Of a stretch of DNA of 64,000 bases, positions 18,265 to 29,714 are shown one piece after another (positions within the stretch are counted from its first letter, which is position 1; every line of letters begins with the position of its first letter). The stretch comes from Arthrobacter livingstonensis (GTDB lineage: Bacteria > Actinomycetota > Actinomycetes > Actinomycetales > Micrococcaceae). Where the stretch lies: NCBI RefSeq assembly GCF_003219815.1, contig NZ_QJVD01000006.1, positions 1 to 64,000 of the forward strand. Direction: 5' to 3'. Made by a program: the position numbers and the translations under genes. The notes beneath the pieces are model-generated. The model was not told where the DNA came from, made no database searches, and saw only the letters and a program-made list of their open reading frames with translations.

Positions 18265-18618
18265 TTATTCACACAGTGTCCACAGAGTTGTCCACAATGA
18301 GGTTGTTCATACCCGTTGTGTCGGTTACTTATCCACCGACGTTGACAACTGTTTCGGGCTATCCACAGGCGACTTTCGAAAACCCCCGGTCGTCAGTTGT
18401 TCACAAGGTTATCCACAGAAGTGGATAACCTTTCCGCATTTACCGCACAACCTCCACTAATTTCCCCTCTCAAAGTAATCCACAGCTGTGGAATTACATG
18501 TGTGTAACTTAGACCCAGTGTGAACAACCTTGTGGAGAACCCCGTGTTCGACGAAAATATAGTTACTAGAACTACAAGTCTGTAAGTTATGCCCATGTGT
18601 GGACAGAGCTGTGGACAA
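18265..18618. promoter_or_regulatory. Dense DnaA-box cluster, 15 kb from dnaA
   Basis: Thirteen 9-mers match TT(A/G)TCCACA with no more than one mismatch. Exact matches are at 18288-18296, 18409-18417 and, inverted, 18610-18618. One-mismatch sites start at 18265, 18276, 18329, 18359, 18397, 18420, 18476, 18519, 18531 and 18598. Two boxes form a perfect inverted pair GGTTATCCAC-agaa-GTGGATAACC (18407-18430). An A/T-rich stretch (18549-18590) adjoins. It is at least as dense as either cluster flanking dnaA, and shares the 15-mer CTGTGGAATTACATG with the dnaN upstream region (33176-33190). It may be an auxiliary origin part, a DnaA-titration site or a DnaA-regulated promoter for the next gene. 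Confidence 0.85.
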
Positions 18619-18644
18619 GTGGCGAGGCGTGCAAGCATGGAGGC

Positions 18645-19199
18645 ATGGAAATCACCGGTTCGCTCGACGCCCAGCGCTTTTCCCCACAGGCTCCCTCCCA
18701 GGAAGACATTGACGAGTACCGGCGCCTGAGCGCTGAGCAGGCGGCAGGTGTGGGGGTTGTCAGCACGGTGTGGCGGGGGCGTGACTACGCGGCAACGGTG
18801 ACCGCCTTCGTGCCAGTGTCCTACGACCCTCCGACAATGCTGGTCAGCCTCTACGAGGGTTCCAGGATTGCCGAGGCTGTCGCGGAGTCGGGCCAATGGG
18901 CGCTGACGCTTCTCACCGAAAACCAACGGCGCCAGGCGAACTGGCTTGCAAGTCCGGGCACACCCATTGAGGGCCTTCTCACGCAGCTTCCCTTTCGACG
19001 CGGGCCGGCAACTGGCAGCACTGTGCTGGAGGGCGGACTGGCCTATTTTGAAGTCATCACAACGGCCGTGCACGAGGCAGCGACCCACCTGCTGGTGGTT
19101 GGCAATGTGGTGTCAATGGGGAGCGAAGCAGTGGTGCGCGCCGGTCTTTCGCCGCTGCTGCACTACGCCGGCGACTACCGCGCCATCAAGCCACAGTAA
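18645..19199 (+). CDS. Flavin reductase family protein
   Basis: 184 aa with the flavin reductase-like split-barrel pattern: GVGVVSTVWRGRDYAATVTA near the N-terminus, SYDPPTMLVSLYEGSRIAE for flavin contacts, and a C-terminal LLVVGNVVSMG ... PLLHYAGDYR. Such proteins reduce FMN or FAD with NAD(P)H or bind flavin for a monooxygenase. No monooxygenase gene is adjacent. The chosen ATG has GGAGG only one base upstream. An in-frame ATG at 18597 lies inside the DnaA-box cluster and would add 16 residues, so the start is uncertain. Its promoter must overlap that cluster. Confidence 0.88.
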   Translation: MEITGSLDAQRFSPQAPSQEDIDEYRRLSAEQAAGVGVVSTVWRGRDYAATVTAFVPVSYDPPTMLVSLYEGSRIAEAVAESGQWALTLLTENQRRQANWLASPGTPIEGLLTQLPFRRGPATGSTVLEGGLAYFEVITTAVHEAATHLLVVGNVVSMGSEAVVRAGLSPLLHYAGDYRAIKPQ

Positions 19200-19235
19200 T
19201 GTCCGAAGGAGCTCCGGGACCGCGTGCGCAGGCGC

Positions 19236-20096
19236 TTAGGAAAGAGTGAAGGCGGGGAAGGATGAGAGCTTGTACAGGGTCAACCCCAGCATGAGAAGCA
19301 CCACCACGGCCATGCCACCCCACTGGACGAGAACCCGGTTCCTGGCCGGCGCATAGGCAATGGCTACAGTACACAGTGCGCCGGCTATCAGACCACCCAG
19401 ATGGGCCTGCCAGGCGATGTTGGGGATGAAGAAGCCCAGGGCGGCGTTGATCAACAACAGCACCACGATTTGACGCAGGTCCCCGCCACGTTGTTTTTGC
19501 ACCACAAACAAGGCGCCGAACAAGCCAAAGATGGCACCGGAAGCTCCCACCACTGCCGTGTCGATGGGAGACAGCAGCAGCACCCCGACCGAACCTGCCA
19601 GGGCGCTGATCAGATAGACGGCAAGGAACCGTGCCCGCCCAAAGGCGGGCTCCAGGGCATGCCCCAGGATCCACAGCGCATACATGTTAAACGCGATGTG
19701 CATGATGTTCGTTGAATGCAGGAACGCAGAAGTCACCATGCGCCACGGTTCACTCTCCGTCAAGAACGGGGCATAGGCGAAGGTCTGAAAGATGAAACCA
19801 TTGGGGACCACCAGGTCCAAAACATAGGCAGCAACGCACACCGCCATCATGGTCAGTGTCACCACCGGACGGCCAGTTCGCACCGCGCCGCCAAAGATGG
19901 TCCTCCGGGCGGGCATGGAGCTGGCTGTTTCCTTCACGCAGTCCACGCACTGGACGCCCACGGCGGCGCTGCGCTGGCATTCCGGGCACGTCGGCCGGCC
20001 GCACCGCTGACAGCTCACATAGGAGACCCTGTCCGGGTGTCGGGGACAGACCGGGGCACCGGCTGTGGGTCCGGCTGCGGGATGAGGAAGGCTCAT
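19236..20096 (-). CDS. Rhomboid-family intramembrane serine protease with N-terminal zinc-ribbon
   Basis: 286 aa. The N-terminus has a paired-Cys zinc-binding region: CPRHPDRVSYVSCQRCG, then PTCPECQ and CVDC. The membrane domain follows with six to seven helices. The catalytic Ser is in GASGAIFGL (about residue 200), the catalytic His in WQAHLGGLIAG, and HSTNIMHIAFNMYALW holds the L1-side His/Asn motif. It cleaves membrane-protein substrates, which are unknown here. ATG chosen behind AAGGATCC; an upstream frame to 20183 is not supported. Zinc-ribbon rhomboids of this form are common in Micrococcales. Confidence 0.92.
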   Translation of the reverse strand: MSLPHPAAGPTAGAPVCPRHPDRVSYVSCQRCGRPTCPECQRSAAVGVQCVDCVKETASSMPARRTIFGGAVRTGRPVVTLTMMAVCVAAYVLDLVVPNGFIFQTFAYAPFLTESEPWRMVTSAFLHSTNIMHIAFNMYALWILGHALEPAFGRARFLAVYLISALAGSVGVLLLSPIDTAVVGASGAIFGLFGALFVVQKQRGGDLRQIVVLLLINAALGFFIPNIAWQAHLGGLIAGALCTVAIAYAPARNRVLVQWGGMAVVVLLMLGLTLYKLSSFPAFTLS

Positions 20097-20121
20097 GGAT
20101 TGGATCCTTGAATGGGGAAGT

Positions 20122-20198
20122 AAAAAAATATCAGGCCGCCGGTGGTGGGACGGTCGACGCCACTGCGGACTCGACGGGTCCAACCACCGGCGGCCTGA
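20122..20198 (-). terminator. Terminator between cyclophilin and rhomboid genes
   Basis: Perfect 16-bp arms (20131-20146 and 20183-20198) enclose a 36-nt loop that itself contains GACGGTCGAC-like pairing. On the minus strand a T-run follows (20130-20122). It ends the cyclophilin gene just upstream of the rhomboid start. Confidence 0.85.
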
Positions 20199-20216
20199 AG
20201 CCTCAGCGATGCTTAA

Positions 20217-20759
20217 TTAGATGTTTTCCACCGTGACGGAGTTGATGACAACATCCTCACGCGGCTTGTCGCCCGGCCCCGTGGCAACGGCTTCAATGGC
20301 ATCCACAACAGCCTTGGAATCGGCGTCGACAACCTCACCGAAGATGGTGTGCTTGCCCTGAAGCCAGCCGGTGGGGATCGTGGTGATGAAGAACTGCGAC
20401 CCGTTGGTGCCGCGGCCACCCTGGATGCCCGCGTTGGCCATGGCAAACTTGTAAGGCTCGTTGAAGTTCAGGTCGGGGTTGATCTCGTCATCGAACTGGA
20501 ATCCGGGGCCGCCAATGCCGCGCCCCAGAGGATCCCCGCCCTGGATCATGAAATCCTTGATGATGCGGTGGAAGATGGTCCCGTTGTACAGCGGCGCATT
20601 GGTCTTCTCCCCCGTTTCCGGGTGCGTCCATTCAATTTCACCGGTGGCCAGGCCAACGAAGTTATTGACAGTCTTGGGGGCGTGGTTGCCGAAGAGGTTT
20701 ACCACGATGTCGCCCAGGCTGGTGTTGATAGTTGCTTTTGCAGTTGGGATAGCAGTCAT
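20217..20759 (-). CDS. ppiB: Cyclophilin-type peptidyl-prolyl cis-trans isomerase
   Basis: 180 aa cytosolic cyclophilin. NHAPKTVNNFVGLATG is near the N-terminus. The catalytic Arg/Phe/Gln set is in FHRIIKDFMIQGGDPLGRG, and GTNGSQFFITTIPTGWLQGK follows. It catalyses proline isomerisation in folding. No signal peptide. Start chosen at MTAIPTAKATINTSLG, the normal PpiB start; an upstream in-frame ATG would add an unlikely 17-residue extension. Confidence 0.95.
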   Translation of the reverse strand: MTAIPTAKATINTSLGDIVVNLFGNHAPKTVNNFVGLATGEIEWTHPETGEKTNAPLYNGTIFHRIIKDFMIQGGDPLGRGIGGPGFQFDDEINPDLNFNEPYKFAMANAGIQGGRGTNGSQFFITTIPTGWLQGKHTIFGEVVDADSKAVVDAIEAVATGPGDKPREDVVINSVTVENI

Positions 20760-20899
20760 GCCGCCATTCTGCCATGGGAAACCGGCATTTTTCCCAACGG
20801 GTCCGCGCATTCCGCGCCGGGCGAACTGTTCCGGGATAGCACGCGGACACTGTCCGACGTAGGCTAATCAATGAAGACGCCGACACCTGGAGGAAAAAC

Positions 20900-21796
20900 G
20901 TGAAGAGCAAAGACCGCTTTACCCATGGCTTGGAAGACTCGCTGAATGCCGGGGTGGACAATGCCCGTGACTGGGCCGGACCCCGTGTGGAAAGCGCCAA
21001 GGAATGGACGGCGCCCCGCGTGGAGGCCGCCTGGGGCTGGGCCGCGCCCCGCATTGAAAAGGGCTTCGACGCCGCCTCGCCCATCGTCCAGGACGGCATC
21101 CGGAAGGCTGCCCGGTACACGGCCGACGGCGTCGCCGCCGTTACGCCGAAACTGCAGGGTGGCCTGGAGCGGCTGGCGCCCAAAATATCCGAGGCAGTGG
21201 ATGAGGCCGGACCGCGCATGCAGGAGGCCCTGGACCACGCAACACCGGCCATCGCGGCTGCCCGTGACAAAGTGGTAGGCGAATACATTCCGAAGTTCTC
21301 GGAAAAGCTCGGCGATGCTGCCAGCGCCGTGGCCGCCGCATTGGACAACGCCAAGACATCTGAGCAGGTTGACTTGGTCGTGGCCAAGCTGTCCGGGAGC
21401 AAGAAGGCCATCAAGAAGGCGGAGAAGGCTGCTGCCAAGGGCGCCAAAACCGCTGCTGCGGAGCTCAAGAAGCGCCAAGGAAAGAGCGGCAAGGGCTGGA
21501 TCGTGGCCGGCGTCCTGGTGGCCGCAACAGCCGCCGGTGTCGCTGCCTGGAAGGCTTCCAAGCCCGTTCCGGACCCGTGGAAGACCCCCGTAACCGTGCC
21601 CGCTGCGGCGCCCGCCCCCGCCGTCGTCCCGGCCCGGGAAGCGGAGGTCCCGGCACCTGTTCCCGCGGACGACGCCGTTGCCAAGGACACCCCGAGCCCC
21701 ACCATTGCGGTGGATGCCCAGGCGGAGGCTGCCCCTGTTGCTGCGGAGGAAACCGTCAAGGACTCCACCCCCAAGCCCAAGGACCCCAACAAGTAA
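20900..21796 (+). CDS. Helical Ala/Lys-rich single-pass membrane protein, unknown function
   Basis: 298 aa from a GTG behind GGAGG. The N-terminal third carries a Trp-Pro-Arg repeat: WAGPRVE, WTAPRVE and WAAPRIE, with related SPIVQDGIRKAA, TPKLQGGLERLAP and GPRMQEALDHATP units. This suggests repeated amphipathic helices of about 20 residues. A Lys/Ala-rich segment follows, then one TM helix (about 200-217, GWIVAGVLVAATAAGVAAW) and a Pro/Ala/Glu-rich external tail. It resembles a family of uncharacterised Micrococcaceae proteins; I assign no function. The amphipathic repeats could bind membrane or DNA, which is inference only. Confidence 0.85.
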   Translation: MKSKDRFTHGLEDSLNAGVDNARDWAGPRVESAKEWTAPRVEAAWGWAAPRIEKGFDAASPIVQDGIRKAARYTADGVAAVTPKLQGGLERLAPKISEAVDEAGPRMQEALDHATPAIAAARDKVVGEYIPKFSEKLGDAASAVAAALDNAKTSEQVDLVVAKLSGSKKAIKKAEKAAAKGAKTAAAELKKRQGKSGKGWIVAGVLVAATAAGVAAWKASKPVPDPWKTPVTVPAAAPAPAVVPAREAEVPAPVPADDAVAKDTPSPTIAVDAQAEAAPVAAEETVKDSTPKPKDPNK

Positions 21797-21842
21797 CGAG
21801 CCCGATCGGCAGCCGCCTTCCTCGAAGCGCAGCTGCAGGGAA

Positions 21843-21879
21843 GGGGCCCGCGACCGTCAAGGTCCGGGCCCCTTTTGTT
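21843..21879 (+). terminator. Terminator of the helical membrane protein gene
   Basis: GGGGCCCG (21843-21850) pairs imperfectly with CCGGGCCCC (21864-21872) and is followed by TTTTGTTT. It overlaps the 3' end of the convergent EamA gene. Confidence 0.75.
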
Positions 21880-22744
21880 TGCTCCGGATACCGCCCCGGC
21901 CCTGCCGCGTCACCACCACGGCGAGGCCGGCAATGATCAGCCCGAGCCCCCAATAGGTGCCGGACGGAAGCGTTTCACCGAGGAAGTACGCGGCGAGGAG
22001 GGCAGCCCCGGGAATTTCCAGCAGGATCATCATGGAAACCACCAACGGTGAAATGGTGGCGAGCAGGTGGTTGAAAATGGTGTGCCCGAAGATTTGCGCC
22101 GCAACGGTTACGGCGAGAATCCCCCACCATGCCTCCGGCGGGAGGCTGATGAGCGGCTGGCGAAATACCAGGCACAGGCCCAGCAGCAGCAGCGAGGCCA
22201 TGGAGTAGCAAATGCCCGTGTAAAGGGTGGTGGACATGCTTTTACGGGCCCTGGACCCGGCAAGGGTGTAGATGGCGGCGAGGGCGCCCCCGGCCAGTGC
22301 CAACACATCTCCCAGGAGCGCCTGGCCGGACACTCCCACATCAAAGCCGGTGATGACCACAACGCCGGCCAAGGCGACGCCCAACCCCAGAATGATGGCC
22401 CGGGCGGGCCTGCGTCCACGTACCCACTGGAAAAGCGCAATCCAGGCGGCCTGCAGGCACACCAGTGCTGTCGCCGCTGCCACGCTGGTCAACTTCACGG
22501 ACGTGACAAAGCAGGCGAAGTGCAGGGCCAGGGCCGTGGCTGCGATGGCTGACCACTTTAGCTCGTCGCGGGTGAGGTTCTTGATGCCATTCCGGTTGCC
22601 CAGCAAGGCCGGGGTGCCCATGGCCACCGCGCCGAGGGCGTTGCGCCAAAAAGCGATGGTGAGGGCCGGTGCGGCCGTGGCGGCCATGATCGGCCCCGAA
22701 GCCGAAACACCCAAAATGCCGATGACGGCCAGGAACAAGATCAC
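21857..22744 (-). CDS. EamA/DMT-superfamily transporter
   Basis: 295 aa, ten predicted membrane helices in two EamA repeats. The first repeat is about residues 3-135 with AFWRNALGAVAMGTPAL, and the second about 145-285 with GDVLALAGGALAAIYTLAGS and ISPLVVSMMILLEIPGAALL. It is probably a metabolite or drug exporter of the RhaT/YdcZ type; substrate unknown. GTG start, with no strong ribosome site visible. Its 3' end overlaps the terminator of the convergent neighbour. Confidence 0.9.
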   Translation of the reverse strand: MILFLAVIGILGVSASGPIMAATAAPALTIAFWRNALGAVAMGTPALLGNRNGIKNLTRDELKWSAIAATALALHFACFVTSVKLTSVAAATALVCLQAAWIALFQWVRGRRPARAIILGLGVALAGVVVITGFDVGVSGQALLGDVLALAGGALAAIYTLAGSRARKSMSTTLYTGICYSMASLLLLGLCLVFRQPLISLPPEAWWGILAVTVAAQIFGHTIFNHLLATISPLVVSMMILLEIPGAALLAAYFLGETLPSGTYWGLGLIIAGLAVVVTRQGRGGIRSKQKGPGP

Positions 22745-22857
22745 GTCTCAACAGTAGGTCACTGAAGGGAAAACGCAGGGTGCTGCTTTCGGTCTGGAAG
22801 CCGACACCAGTTGAACCGGCACATTCACAACTTGTGGCCGCCAGTCCGCTTTAAACG

Positions 22858-22891
22858 AATTCACCCCGGTCCGCGGGGACCGGGGTGAATT
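22858..22891 (-). terminator. Terminator after tRNA-Ala
   Basis: Perfect 15-bp arms (AATTCACCCCGGTCC and its complement) around a 4-nt loop, directly 3' of tRNA-Ala on the minus strand, with a T-rich continuation TCGTTTAAA. Confidence 0.88.
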
Positions 22892-22895
22892 TCCA

Positions 22896-22971
22896 TGGTG
22901 GAGGCACGGGGACTCGAACCCCGAACCCCCTGCTTGCAAAGCAGGTGCGCTACCAATTGCGCCATGCCCCC
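22896..22971 (-). tRNA. tRNA-Ala (anticodon TGC)
   Basis: Acceptor GGGGGCA/TGCCTCC contains G-U pairing. The anticodon loop TTTGCAA gives TGC, and the T-arm has GGTTCGAGTCC. CCA is encoded (22898-22896). It sits with tRNA-Ile and DLW-39 downstream of the gyrA cluster, a standard actinobacterial arrangement. Confidence 0.96.
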
Positions 22972-22998
22972 ATGGGGTGTTTGAATCTTTTTGCGAAG

Positions 22999-23118
22999 CT
23001 AGTTGACGGTGTCCGTCGCCTTGCTCCAGGTTGCCTTCGCAACCTTTGAATCCTGCCACTTCTTGTTCACCAGGACTGCTGCGCCAAGAGCTGTGATGAA
23101 TATCAGCAACTTCTTCAC
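22999..23118 (-). CDS. DLW-39 family small protein
   Basis: 39 codons starting GTG behind AGGAT: VKKLLIFITALGAAVLVNKK, then WQDSKVAKATWSKATDTVN. The length is exactly that of the actinobacterial DLW-39 family. It shares the pattern of a KKLL start, one short hydrophobic helix, a charged middle, and W-x-x-A-T-D near the C-terminus. The eponymous Asp-Leu-Trp reads Ala-Thr-Trp here. The location between tRNA-Ala and tRNA-Ile, next to DUF3566-gyrA, matches the family. Function unknown. Confidence 0.85.
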   Translation of the reverse strand: MKKLLIFITALGAAVLVNKKWQDSKVAKATWSKATDTVN

Positions 23119-23154
23119 AACGCATCCTGCCTTTACAAAAAACGGTAGATTCGG

Positions 23155-23228
23155 TGGGCGCACCAGGACTTGAACCTGGGACCTCTTCGTTATCAGCGAA
23201 GCGCTCTAACCGCCTGAGCTATGCGCCC
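23155..23228 (-). tRNA. tRNA-Ile (anticodon GAT)
   Basis: Acceptor GGGCGCA/TGCGCCC, anticodon loop CTGATAA giving GAT, T-arm GGTTCAAGTCC. The 3' bases after the discriminator are CCG, so CCA is not encoded in full. It is the first tRNA downstream of DUF3566. Confidence 0.96.
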
Positions 23229-23289
23229 TCATCAGCCCTCATCGGGCCGAGATAAAACTTTACCCCACACAATCACAAACTCACAAATC

Positions 23290-23318
23290 GGCGGGTCCGG
23301 CATACTGCCGGGCCCGCC
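23290..23318 (-). terminator. Terminator after DUF3566
   Basis: Arms GGCGGGTCCGGCA and TGCCGGGCCCGCC (12 of 13 pairs) around a 3-nt loop. It is followed on the minus strand by GATTTGTGAGTTTGTG. It lies 24 nt beyond the DUF3566 stop, between the gyr operon and the tRNAs. Confidence 0.8.
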
Positions 23319-23341
23319 AACTCACGAAATTTGGGGGATTA

Positions 23342-23899
23342 TTAGTCGTCGGTGAGGGTTACACCAATGCCGCCCACCAGCGTGGCTGAGATGTTGTAGA
23401 GCACGGCCGACAGCATGGAGAGTGTGGTCAAAAGCACCACATTGACGACCGCGATGATGGTGGAGTATGACGCGACCTGGCCCAGTGATGCGAACTTCAT
23501 CAGGTCGAACGCCGCACCGCCTTCGGAGCCCTGGATATCCGTCATGAGGGCATTGACCTTGTCGAACAGGCCGATGACGTCCAGCACGGACCACAGAACA
23601 ATGGCGGCAACCACGGTGATGATGCCAAGTGCAACGGACAACAGGAAGGCCATCTTCAGCACAGACCACGGTTCCACCTTGCTGACCAGCAGGCGCGCGC
23701 GCCGGGCCTTGGCCTTGGGTGCGGGCTTGACCAGTGGTGGCCGGGCGGGTGCCGGCCGCTTGGCAGCGACGGGCGCGGATTTGGTTGCCGAGGGCGCTGC
23801 CTTGGTGGCAACGGGCGTACCAGGACGCTGCGCTGGGCGGGCCGGTGCACTTACCCGCGGGGCGGTACCTGGCCGCGGATTCGGGTTATTCGTGCTCAA
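23342..23899 (-). CDS. DUF3566 domain-containing membrane protein
   Basis: 185 aa. A Pro/Ala/Lys-rich disordered N-terminal half (about 1-75) precedes the DUF3566 region: [20 protein letters not shown], a first membrane helix, a loop ending [12 protein letters not shown], a second helix ([20 protein letters not shown]) and the end [13 protein letters not shown]. Found directly after gyrA in most actinobacteria; function unknown. Start is TTG behind GGAGG with a 6-nt spacer. Its first three bases overlap the gyrA stop (TTGA), so it is probably translated with gyrA. Confidence 0.92.
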   Translation of the reverse strand: MSTNNPNPRPGTAPRVSAPARPAQRPGTPVATKAAPSATKSAPVAAKRPAPARPPLVKPAPKAKARRARLLVSKVEPWSVLKMAFLLSVALGIITVVAAIVLWSVLDVIGLFDKVNALMTDIQGSEGGAAFDLMKFASLGQVASYSTIIAVVNVVLLTTLSMLSAVLYNISATLVGGIGVTLTDD

Positions 23900-26589
23900 T
23901 CGGTACCTCCATTTGTTGCGTCATGGTCGTTTAACGGTACTTCATCAGGCTGGACGTTTGCTTCAAAAGCGTCATTATCCACGGTATCAGCCGCAGGCTC
24001 GACGCCGGTGTCGCCATCAGTGCCGCCCTCATCGGCCGGTATTTCCCCATTTTCCGCATCGTCGTCATTGTCGAGTCCACGTTCGCTGTTGCGGGCCACT
24101 TCAATGATGCGGTCGTTCTTGTCCGGCTTGGCGAAGATGACACCCATGGTGTCACGACCCTTTGCCGGTACTTCGGCGACGTCGGAACGGACAATCTTTC
24201 CACCGCTCATTACCACCAGGACCTCGTCGTCTTCCCGGACGATCAAGGCGCCGACCAGGTCTCCGCGGTCCTCAACAAGCTTCGCGACCTTGATCCCCAG
24301 GCCGCCACGGCCCTGTAGGCGGTATTCGGAGACAGCCGTACGCTTGGCGTAGCCGCCCTCCGTCACAATGAACACGAAGGAATCGTCAGTGACAACATTG
24401 GCCGCCAGGAGTTCGTCACGCTCGCGGAATTTCATTCCTGTCACACCGGAGGTGGCCCGCCCCATGGGGCGCAGGGCCTCGTTGGTGGCGGTAAACCTGA
24501 TGGACTGGCCCTTGCGCGAGACGAGCAGGAGATCGTCGGTGTCGGAGACCAGCTGTGCGGAGACCAGTTCGTCGTCGTCGCGCAGGTTGATCGCGATGAC
24601 GCCGGCGGAACGGTTGGTGTCGTAGTCCTCCAGGCGGGTCTTCTTCACAAGTCCGTTCCGCGTGGCCAACACCAGGTACGGTGACTGCTGGTAGTCCTTG
24701 AGTTCCATGACCTGGGCAATCTTTTCATCCGGCTGGAACGCCATCAGGTTCGCCACATGCTGTCCCTTGGCATCACGCCCGGCCTCGGCCAGCTCGTACG
24801 CCTTGGCCCGGTAGACCCGGCCCAGGTTGGTGAAGAACAGCAGCCAGTGGTGCGTGGTGGTCACGAAGAAGTGTTCCACCACGTCGTCGCCGCGCAGCTG
24901 CGCGCCCTTGATGCCCTTGCCTCCGCGGTGCTGCGTGCGGTAGTTGTCACTGCGCGTGCGCTTGACGTAGCCGCCGCGGGTGATGGTCACCACCATCTCC
25001 TCTTCGGGGATGAGGTCTTCCATGCTCATGTTGGGGTCGTAGCCCATCATGATCTCGGTGCGGCGGTCATCACCATAGCGGGCGGTGATGTCGGCAAGTT
25101 CGTCGCTGACAATGCCGCGCTGTACCTCGGGGTCGGCCAGGATCCGGTTGAATTCGGTGATCATGGTTTCCAGTACGTCGCTGCGGTCCTGGATTTTCTG
25201 GTGCTCCAGGGCAGCGAGCTTGCGCAGCTGCATGTCCAGGATGGCCTTGGCCTGGATCTCGTCAATGTCCAGCAGTGCCATCAGGCCGTCGCGCGCCTCC
25301 TCCGAGGTGGACGAGCGGCGGATCAGTGCGATGACCTCGTCGAGGGCATTGAGTGCCTTCAGCAGGGCACGCTGGATGTGTGCTTCCTCCTCGGCCTTCC
25401 GCAGGCGGAAGCGGGTGCGCCGGACAATGACGTCCATCTGGTGCGTCACCCAGTGCCGGATGAACGCATCCAGCGGCAGAGTGCGTGGCACACCGTCCAC
25501 GATGGCCAGCATGTTGGCACCGAAGTTTTCCTGCAGCTGCGTGTGCTTGTACAGGTTGTTGAGGACCACCTTGGCGACGGCGTCACGCTTAAGCACGACG
25601 ACGAGACGCTGGCCCGTGCGCCCGGAGGTCTCATCGCGGAGGTCCGCAATGCCTGAGATCTTGCCGTCCTTGACCAGTTCGGCAATTTTGATGGCCAGGT
25701 TGTCCGGGTTGGCCTGGTAGGGCAGCTCGGTGACCACCAGGCACGTGCGACCCTGGATCTCCTCGACGTTGACCACGGCGCGCATGGTGATGGAGCCGCG
25801 GCCCGTGCGGTACGCGTCCTCGATACCCTTGCGGCCAAGGATTTGAGCGCCCGTGGGGAAGTCCGGTCCCTTGATGCGCTCGATGAGCGCCTCAAGCAGT
25901 TCCTCGCGGCTGACTGTGGGGTTGGCCAGGTACCACTGCACGCCCGCGGAAACCTCACGCAGGTTGTGCGGCGGGATATTGGTGGCCATGCCGACGGCGA
26001 TGCCGGAGGAACCGTTGACGAGAAGGTTCGGGTACCGCGCCGGCAGGATCGTCGGCTCCTGGTTCTTGCCGTCGTAGTTATCCTGGAAATCAACGGTTTC
26101 CTCGTCGATGTCCCGAACCATTTCCATGGCCAGCGGAGCCATCTTGGTTTCCGTGTAACGGGGTGCGGCCGCGCCGTCGTTCCCGGGGGAGCCAAAGTTG
26201 CCCTGACCCAGGGCCAGGGGGTAACGCATGGTCCAGTCCTGGATCAAGCGGACAAGGGCATCGTAAATCGATGAGTCGCCGTGCGGGTGGTACTGGCCCA
26301 TGACCTCGCCCACCACGCGGGCACACTTGTTAAAGGAGCGGTCCGGGCGGTAGCCGCCGTCGAACATGGCGTACAGGACGCGGCGGTGGACCGGCTTCAG
26401 TCCATCACGCACATCCGGAAGGGCACGGCCCACGATGACCGCCATGGCATAGTCAAGGTAGGACCGCTTCATCTCTTCCTGCAGGTCGATCTGTTCGACC
26501 TTGTCATGCAGTACATCGCCTGTCAGGACCACTTCGCCGGAACCGTCGATGTTCTCTGAACCGGGATTCTCAGGGGTTTCATCACTCAT
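23896..26589 (-). CDS. gyrA: DNA gyrase subunit A
   Basis: 897 aa. Winged-helix and tower domains first, with [20 protein letters not shown] and the catalytic Tyr in APRYTETK (about residue 143). A six-bladed beta-pinwheel C-terminal domain follows. The GyrA-box reads QHRGGKG (canonical QRRGGKG). The acidic C-terminal tail of about 65 residues is typical of Arthrobacter-like GyrA. The quinolone-resistance region reads [16 protein letters not shown]; Ser and Asp at the usual positions look wild type for actinobacteria. It forms the A2B2 topoisomerase with GyrB, 70 nt upstream. Transcribed away from the origin. Confidence 0.97.
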   Translation of the reverse strand: MSDETPENPGSENIDGSGEVVLTGDVLHDKVEQIDLQEEMKRSYLDYAMAVIVGRALPDVRDGLKPVHRRVLYAMFDGGYRPDRSFNKCARVVGEVMGQYHPHGDSSIYDALVRLIQDWTMRYPLALGQGNFGSPGNDGAAAPRYTETKMAPLAMEMVRDIDEETVDFQDNYDGKNQEPTILPARYPNLLVNGSSGIAVGMATNIPPHNLREVSAGVQWYLANPTVSREELLEALIERIKGPDFPTGAQILGRKGIEDAYRTGRGSITMRAVVNVEEIQGRTCLVVTELPYQANPDNLAIKIAELVKDGKISGIADLRDETSGRTGQRLVVVLKRDAVAKVVLNNLYKHTQLQENFGANMLAIVDGVPRTLPLDAFIRHWVTHQMDVIVRRTRFRLRKAEEEAHIQRALLKALNALDEVIALIRRSSTSEEARDGLMALLDIDEIQAKAILDMQLRKLAALEHQKIQDRSDVLETMITEFNRILADPEVQRGIVSDELADITARYGDDRRTEIMMGYDPNMSMEDLIPEEEMVVTITRGGYVKRTRSDNYRTQHRGGKGIKGAQLRGDDVVEHFFVTTTHHWLLFFTNLGRVYRAKAYELAEAGRDAKGQHVANLMAFQPDEKIAQVMELKDYQQSPYLVLATRNGLVKKTRLEDYDTNRSAGVIAINLRDDDELVSAQLVSDTDDLLLVSRKGQSIRFTATNEALRPMGRATSGVTGMKFRERDELLAANVVTDDSFVFIVTEGGYAKRTAVSEYRLQGRGGLGIKVAKLVEDRGDLVGALIVREDDEVLVVMSGGKIVRSDVAEVPAKGRDTMGVIFAKPDKNDRIIEVARNSERGLDNDDDAENGEIPADEGGTDGDTGVEPAADTVDNDAFEANVQPDEVPLNDHDATNGGTD

Positions 26590-26659
26590 AGTCGTTTATA
26601 TTCCAATCCCAATATATGTCTGGTTCATCATATTCATGTCCGGGAATGCAGTGCCCGGC

Positions 26660-29105
<2,446 letters not shown>

Positions 29106-29714
29106 CTATCCGTAAGTGTCCCGCGGTCCCCGTCCCTTGACGCTGCGGAAGCCCTTGCGCCAGTTGGGCGCGGCCGGACCCAGGACAAGGATCCTGGTCA
29201 CGACGCCGACTCCCAGTTCGTTATCAAACTTGGCCAGAAGCGAGGATGACAGGAGCCTTAGCTGGGTGGCCCAGCTGGTGGAATCGCAGCGCACATGCAA
29301 AGTGGTGACCTCAAAACTCTCCGGCCGACAGTGTGCGGCGATATCCACCCCCACCAGGGTGTCCCACTGCGCCATGACAGAGCCAACCGCCAGGGGCGAA
29401 CTCCAGCCGCGGTCTGACACGAGCCGGCTGACCACCCGCCCCAGTCCCTGTGGGTCCCGCCCGCCATCCAGCGCATCCAGGAATGGCGCACGTTTGGCCT
29501 TGGGCACGGATTTCTCTCCGAGGCGGCCACGGGGTATCCGCAGTTCGCCGCGGCTTTTTGCGATGGTCCGCATCCGGTTCAACGCCGCCTGCGGAGCGTC
29601 AACCTCGGTAACGTGGTCCTTCGCTTTTGCCTCCAGCCGGCTCTTGCGACCGGTTGCGTCGTCGCTGCCGCGGTTTTTGGCGGAACCGTCAGTCGCCATC
29701 GGACGTTGCTTCAT
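29106..29714 (-). CDS. DUF721/DciA family protein
   Basis: 202 aa. A basic N-terminal tail leads to the DUF721 fold in the second half: LAVGSVMAQWDTLVGVDIAA, HCRPESFEVTTLHVRCDSTS and WATQLRLLSSSLLAKF. Family members related to DciA load or control the replicative helicase. The recF-DUF721-gyrB position is characteristic of actinobacteria. The start is taken at MKQRPMATDG, inside the 3' end of recF (26-bp overlap). MATDG at 29699 is equally possible; neither has a strong ribosome site. Confidence 0.88.
   Translation of the reverse strand: MKQRPMATDGSAKNRGSDDATGRKSRLEAKAKDHVTEVDAPQAALNRMRTIAKSRGELRIPRGRLGEKSVPKAKRAPFLDALDGGRDPQGLGRVVSRLVSDRGWSSPLAVGSVMAQWDTLVGVDIAAHCRPESFEVTTLHVRCDSTSWATQLRLLSSSLLAKFDNELGVGVVTRILVLGPAAPNWRKGFRSVKGRGPRDTYG

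Noticed and set aside
18265-18618. Plasmid or phage origin
   Set aside because: No rep, integrase or partition gene adjoins, and the boxes are of the chromosomal DnaA type, so a host DnaA site is more likely.
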